Shown piece by piece: positions 63,086-64,000 of a stretch of DNA of 64,000 nucleotides. The DNA comes from Dyadobacter sp. CY323 (GTDB lineage: Bacteria; Bacteroidota; Bacteroidia; Cytophagales; Spirosomataceae). The notes beneath the pieces are model-generated. The model did not search any database, was not told the DNA's origin, and saw nothing but the letters and a program-made list of their open reading frames with translations. Location: NCBI RefSeq assembly GCF_021390245.1, contig NZ_JAJUXH010000011.1, positions 186,001 to 250,000 on the forward strand. Reading direction: 5' to 3'. The position numbers were made by a program, and so were the translations under genes. Numbering within the stretch: position 1 is the first letter of the stretch; each line of letters starts with the position of its first letter.

Positions 63086-64000
63086 ATGGATAAACCAGAA
63101 CTCATAACCGCAACTCCTGTATCCGGCAAAAAAAGTACTTCTAGTTTTTCTAATCCCGCTGATATTCTGAACCACGGCAATTCAAAACTCGGTTATAAAA
63201 GAGTACTTCTCCTCGCCCATGATGGAGAAGATTTCTACAAGGCACGCATTCCATTTGCCCGTTATTTACAAAAAGAGGGTTGCACCGTCTCAGTGCTTTT
63301 ACCAGCTGATAAATACACTGAATTAATTCAAGAGGAAGGATTTGAGGTTCAGCATTCCAATCTTGAGAGAGACAACACCAATCTGGTTAACTTAATATCA
63401 ACAATTCTGTTTGTCCAGAGCTACACTAAGAAAAATAACATTGATCTGATCCATTCCTTCAAGTTCATTCCCAACCTGATCAATGTTTTATCCAACATCT
63501 TCACTAAGAAAAAAGTAGTACTTCATATTGCCGGCCTCGGTATCGCATTCGCCAATAAATCATTCAGATACAGGCTTATAAAAATTGCATTCAGGGTTTT
63601 GTTCTTTTTTCAGTTTCTTAGAGCAGATCTCATCATCATTCAAAACCCTGACGACTTCGACGACTTTCTCTTCAAGGAGCATTTCCGGCATAAAATCAAA
63701 GTGGTAAAGGGAAGTGGTGTAAACATTGAAACATTTCATCCAAGGAATAAAGTCGGATCAGAGAATGACAAAAGCGTTTTTCTTTGTACAACCCGTCTGA
63801 TCTGGGAAAAAGGAATTGCGGAAATGGCCCAGGCTTTCGACTCGCTGCCGGAAACGATCAAATCCAATATTGAATTACTTATTATTGGTGATCCGGACAT
63901 AAAAAACCCCCGGGCAGTTTCGGAAGAGTTTATAGATCGCTATAAAAACAGCAAGGTTATCCGCTTTTTGGGACGGAAATCAGACGTGGAAAAATACCTT
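63086..64000 (+). CDS. Glycosyltransferase family 4, 3' partial
   Basis: 305 codons from ATG 63086 with no stop before the window ends. VLLLAHDGEDFYKARIPFARYL is the N-terminal Rossmann start (given in part), IHSFKFIPN and HIAGLGIAFANKS follow, and the donor domain begins with VFLCTTRLIWEKGIAEM and RFLGRKSDVEKYL. This resembles capsular GTs of the RfaB/PimA type, often followed by an undecaprenyl-phosphate sugar transferase. A near-match -7 box TAACTTTA lies at 63052-63059, so a separate transcript is likely. Confidence 0.88.
   Translation, partial: MDKPELITATPVSGKKSTSSFSNPADILNHGNSKLGYKRVLLLAHDGEDFYKARIPFARYLQKEGCTVSVLLPADKYTELIQEEGFEVQHSNLERDNTNLVNLISTILFVQSYTKKNNIDLIHSFKFIPNLINVLSNIFTKKKVVLHIAGLGIAFANKSFRYRLIKIAFRVLFFFQFLRADLIIIQNPDDFDDFLFKEHFRHKIKVVKGSGVNIETFHPRNKVGSENDKSVFLCTTRLIWEKGIAEMAQAFDSLPETIKSNIELLIIGDPDIKNPRAVSEEFIDRYKNSKVIRFLGRKSDVEKYL

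Overview
The window looks like a piece of a Bacteroidota chromosome, most probably a Cytophagales member of the Dyadobacter/Spirosoma type. This is inferred from gene content and style: Bacteroidota -7 promoter boxes (TAnnTTTG) upstream of several genes, no purine-rich Shine-Dalgarno sequences, many lipoproteins, a RhaI/RhaEW-type rhamnose pathway under a GntR regulator, DUF6600 and haem-lipoprotein genes, and protein sequences that read as Bacteroidota. No rRNA, tRNA, insertion sequence, prophage, attachment site or CRISPR array was seen.

Layout. 1-5.8 kb: a tripartite RND efflux operon (adaptor cut by the window edge, pump, outer-membrane lipoprotein channel) closed by a perfect 22-bp hairpin. 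5.9-8.8 kb: a minus-strand pair, FKBP prolyl isomerase then tail-specific protease, for envelope protein quality control. 9.0-11.7 kb: F1 ATP synthase alpha and gamma genes, without the other subunits. 11.8-16.4 kb: a LolA-like secreted protein, YceI, a GHMP kinase that strongly resembles plant glucuronokinase, GalU, an SDR and a small secreted protein. 16.5-26.6 kb: housekeeping and accessory genes (CNNM/CorC transporter, DUF763, Uma2 nuclease, a large propeller-HEAT-cytochrome c lipoprotein, membrane protein, small DUF protein, MFS carrier, ArfB). 26.9-28.1 kb: a DUF6600 protein with an 11-residue tandem repeat. 28.3-32.8 kb: rhamnose catabolism (GntR regulator convergent with rhaEW-rhaI). 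33.2-40.5 kb: an MBOAT/SGNH-like acylation pair, a prolyl oligopeptidase, a propeller lipoprotein and aspS.

40.6-64 kb is a single-direction exopolysaccharide or O-antigen-like locus. It starts with a Wza-like SLBB export protein and a Wzz-like protein, then makes a CDP-linked deoxysugar (RfbF, RfbG, an RmlC-like epimerase, a reductase and RfbH). It continues with a UGM-like flavoprotein, several glycosyltransferases, a Wzx flippase, a hexapeptide acyltransferase, a sugar epimerase, an EpsG/Wzy-like polymerase and a methyltransferase. It ends with two secreted beta-helix proteins and a glycosyltransferase cut by the window end. The RfbH homologue carries the exact C-X57-C-X1-C-X7-C cluster motif and the PLP-site histidine of the ascarylose-pathway E1 dehydrase, so a 3,6-dideoxyhexose is the likely special sugar. 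The partner E3 reductase is not in the window.

The most interesting points are the glucuronokinase-like gene beside GalU (a possible glucuronate to UDP-glucuronate route), the dideoxyhexose polysaccharide locus, the split ATP synthase genes, and an Asp-to-Asn change at the proton-relay site of the RND pump. All functional calls come from reading motifs and recalling families; no database search was run.
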